From Brugia malayi (taxonomy: Eukaryota; Nematoda; Chromadorea; Rhabditida; Onchocercidae): a DNA stretch of 64,000 nt. Below are positions 62,201-64,000 of the stretch, one piece after another. The translations under genes were made by a program, and so were the position numbers. The stretch spans positions 11,637,721 through 11,701,720 of the forward strand of contig NW_025062479.1 of NCBI RefSeq assembly GCF_000002995.4, written 5' to 3'. Positions within the stretch are counted from its first letter, which is position 1. Every line of letters starts with the position of its first letter. The notes beneath the pieces are model-generated. The model had not been told where the DNA came from. It saw nothing but the letters and a program-made list of their open reading frames with translations, and searched no databases.

Positions 62201-64000
62201 AAAACTAAATGCTGATACTTACTTTTAGGAGAACGCGGTGCGCTATGTTCAAATCCCACTTCTTCAGTTAATACTTTATTATCCTGCATCGGGAATACAG
62301 TGATATCCTTTTTCAAACGAGGATTATTATCTAGAAAGAACATCAACTTACTCTCTTCGGCTAAAAGAGTGGAAAGAAGCTATTAGAACCAAATGATAAG
62401 TTCCTTAATACAAGATAAATGAACTCTGCTATGGTATGCAAGAAGATCAAGAGTAAGGAAAATAATATCGGACAGAATGCAATGTACTGGGTACAATCTC
62501 GATTTATTACACCAGGACTGACAGAATTGAATAATCCTTGCAGTCTGGTTGAAATAAATAAATTAGAAGAAATAAACAGGGAATTTCAGTTGCAAGTTAA
62601 AGTCAGCTAACAGATTTTATCTTTATCAGGCAAATGTTTCTTTTTTTTTTTTTTTCTACTATAATTATCAAAAACAATGAATATCACTACAGAACAGTGC
62701 GATCTTTACGCATCGTATTACTATCATTACAAGAAATGATTATGACAAATAGAAGTTGTGACTTGGTCACGAAATAGTTTCGAAATCTCTCAGAAATCAT
62801 GAAATAAATTGAAATTAAATATTAAAGTGGAAAAAAAAAATAAACGATGGCAAGATATGTAATGAGGAATTGTTCAAACTTAAAGTTAACCTGGAAAAAT
62901 ACAACTTTGTGGCTGGTGCAATGGAAACAGTGATTCAGGAGGCGAAAATTGTATGTTGGTAGATGGATCTATACCTGAAAGACGACTTGTTGGAACAATT
63001 AAACTGAAATGAAAATAGCATTAAAAACCAAACCGTAGATCACGAAAAACCACAACAAATACTGTCCTAAAATTAACAGCACACCACAAATTCTAATCCC
63101 ATCCATTCGCCGAAGTAATCGTCCTCGACGCCTCCCATCTCGAAACTAATCCTCATAGATCCAATCATCCCCACACCAGGCTTTATGCAAATTTCTGTAC
63201 AAGAAATATAACAAAAAACATGGATGTAGAAAACAAAAGACGTCAGCAGCAATATGCAAATTCTTATCGAGAAAGGAACAACACAAATAGGATGAAGAAA
63301 ATGACTTCAACACTTTATGCAAATTTTCGAAAATTACCAAACCACAGGCAATAGTGAGAAGACGGGAATGTACTCAAGCGTTTCTTAACAGACTTGAACT
63401 TTATTACGCAGATTTAGGGACCAAACTGAAAAACACCAGAACGTGCATTTTGATAAGAATTCCCCAGTAAATTTTCCATCTCAACACAAGACCTCCTGCT
63501 TTGCTTCGAATGATCTTTGTATTCTCCAACAAAGAGTAATTCTCGCATGAAAACTATCCATCTGAGAGTCCCAACCTTACTCATTGTTTTATTATGTAAT
63601 TGAAGAATTGTATTAACCACAACCGAACAATCGTCAATTAACGAAGAATTTCGCATAGCAAAAAAAAAAAAAAAAAAGCAAAAAACCAGAATACAATGTA
63701 TCATTCCATGTTTAATAGGAAATCAAGAAACCTTCCTGATAATAGCGTGAAATGATTACAATTAAAATCACGGACATTTTTCGATAAATTTGAGAACATT
63801 GGTAATATCCTTCTCTTCCACAAGAACAAAAACAGTTCAAAGATGTTTACAAAACTCATACCTGCAAAATAACTGGGAATTCTACCACTTGCATTCATTT
63901 TTGTATTGTTGCAACTGATACTATTACTGTTGCTGATGATGCTGCTACCACTGCTGATGGTGGTGTTGCTATTTCCATTGCTACTACTACTATCACTACT
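59203..64000 (-). CDS. Gln/Asn/Ser-rich protein, 3' part of gene, unrecognised
   Basis: Ten exons in coding order, cut by the window edge: 64000-63862, 62974-62891, 62360-62223, 61877-61741, 61514-61421, 61248-60794, 60631-60541, 60461-60414, 60360-59287, 59225-59203 (TAA). All phases match; 760 residues are visible. The visible start is a Ser/Asn tract from AGT/AGC triplets. Next come a Cys/His-containing segment (GTEFHSCGGTFKVHQS, LQICPSAPEYRSVNI), a basic region (NRKKAQPHHSNRRRNH, MLIQRKRTCTNDITARKQHR), a helix-like KLKEAAEQKKTFGVQ, then a 358-residue Gln/Asn/Ser/Thr-rich exon with helices LDKLKLAAIFSYAKSELLRN and NDLEVAEILASIAD. EPCDLTTQ resembles the PxDLS motif that recruits CtBP. These traits suggest a nuclear regulator, but I recognise no family. 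The last 23-base exon is less certain. Confidence 0.72.
63897..64000 (-). repeat. AGT/AGC trinucleotide tract within coding exon
   Basis: Runs of AGT, AGC, AAT and ACC triplets on the minus strand encode a Ser/Asn/Thr tract (for example SSDSSSSNGNSN). An in-frame ATG follows at 63898, so the tract may instead be 5' UTR if translation starts there. Confidence 0.7.

Noticed and set aside
62331..62360. A 9-base microexon (62352-62360) flanked by TTTTAG and GTAAG in the Gln/Asn-rich gene.
   Set aside because: The following intron would be only 21 bases, too short to splice, and the frame reads straight through (AEESKLMFFLDNNPR) without a stop.
1..64000. tRNA genes, rRNA, CRISPR arrays or bacterial endosymbiont insertions.
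   Set aside because: No intact tRNA boxes with cloverleaf, no rRNA-like GC-rich block, no spaced identical repeats and no long intronless bacterial-type frame were seen by eye. A tRNAscan-SE and BLASTN run would be decisive.

Overview
The window is AT-rich eukaryotic nuclear DNA with the hallmarks of a nematode. Genes are broken into many short exons by small introns with U-rich acceptors (often TTTTCAG), and there is a 'supplementary' nuclear receptor whose P-box reads [10 protein letters not shown]. The very low GC, long homopolymer runs and moderately sized introns suggest a clade III worm, possibly a filaria; that placement is inference. I see no bacterial, viral or organellar genes, no CRISPR array and no intact tRNA.

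Layout. 1-3.1 kb: AT-rich DNA with no supported gene. 3.1-7.0 kb (+): a four-EF-hand calmodulin-like protein with a Ser/Pro-rich N-terminal extension. 8.6-11.8 kb (-): a divergent LARP7-like protein in nine exons. 12.2-15.5 kb (+): WDR46/Utp7, a nucleolar 18S rRNA processing factor in 14 exons, divergent from the LARP7-like gene across about 0.4 kb. 16.2-18.3 kb (+): a TMEM41-type VTT membrane protein in six exons. 18.7-19.4 kb (-): a decayed non-LTR retrotransposon whose presumed 3' tail recurs at 21.3 kb. 23.2-25.6 kb (-): an unrecognised 306-residue protein in five exons. 25.6-48.2 kb: a gene desert of simple repeats, two perfect hairpins and a possible tRNA-derived SINE. 48.2-55.8 kb (+): a nuclear hormone receptor in 13 exons, with a second possible first exon at 50.94 kb. 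59.2-64.0 kb and beyond (-): the 3' part (10 exons, 760 residues) of an unrecognised Gln/Asn/Ser-rich protein.

Exon structures were built by hand from splice sites and reading phase. For the complete models (LARP7-like, WDR46, TMEM41, nuclear receptor, 306-residue protein) the summed exon length is an exact multiple of three with no internal stop, which supports the joins. The genes do not form one pathway. The closest functional pairing is the divergent LARP7-like/WDR46 pair, both RNA-related. WDR46 and TMEM41 lie in tandem 0.66 kb apart and could share an operon, but this is not proven. No clearly new system stands out. The most interesting points are the degenerate LARP7-like protein, the alternative receptor N-terminus, the retroelement remnant and the two desert hairpins.
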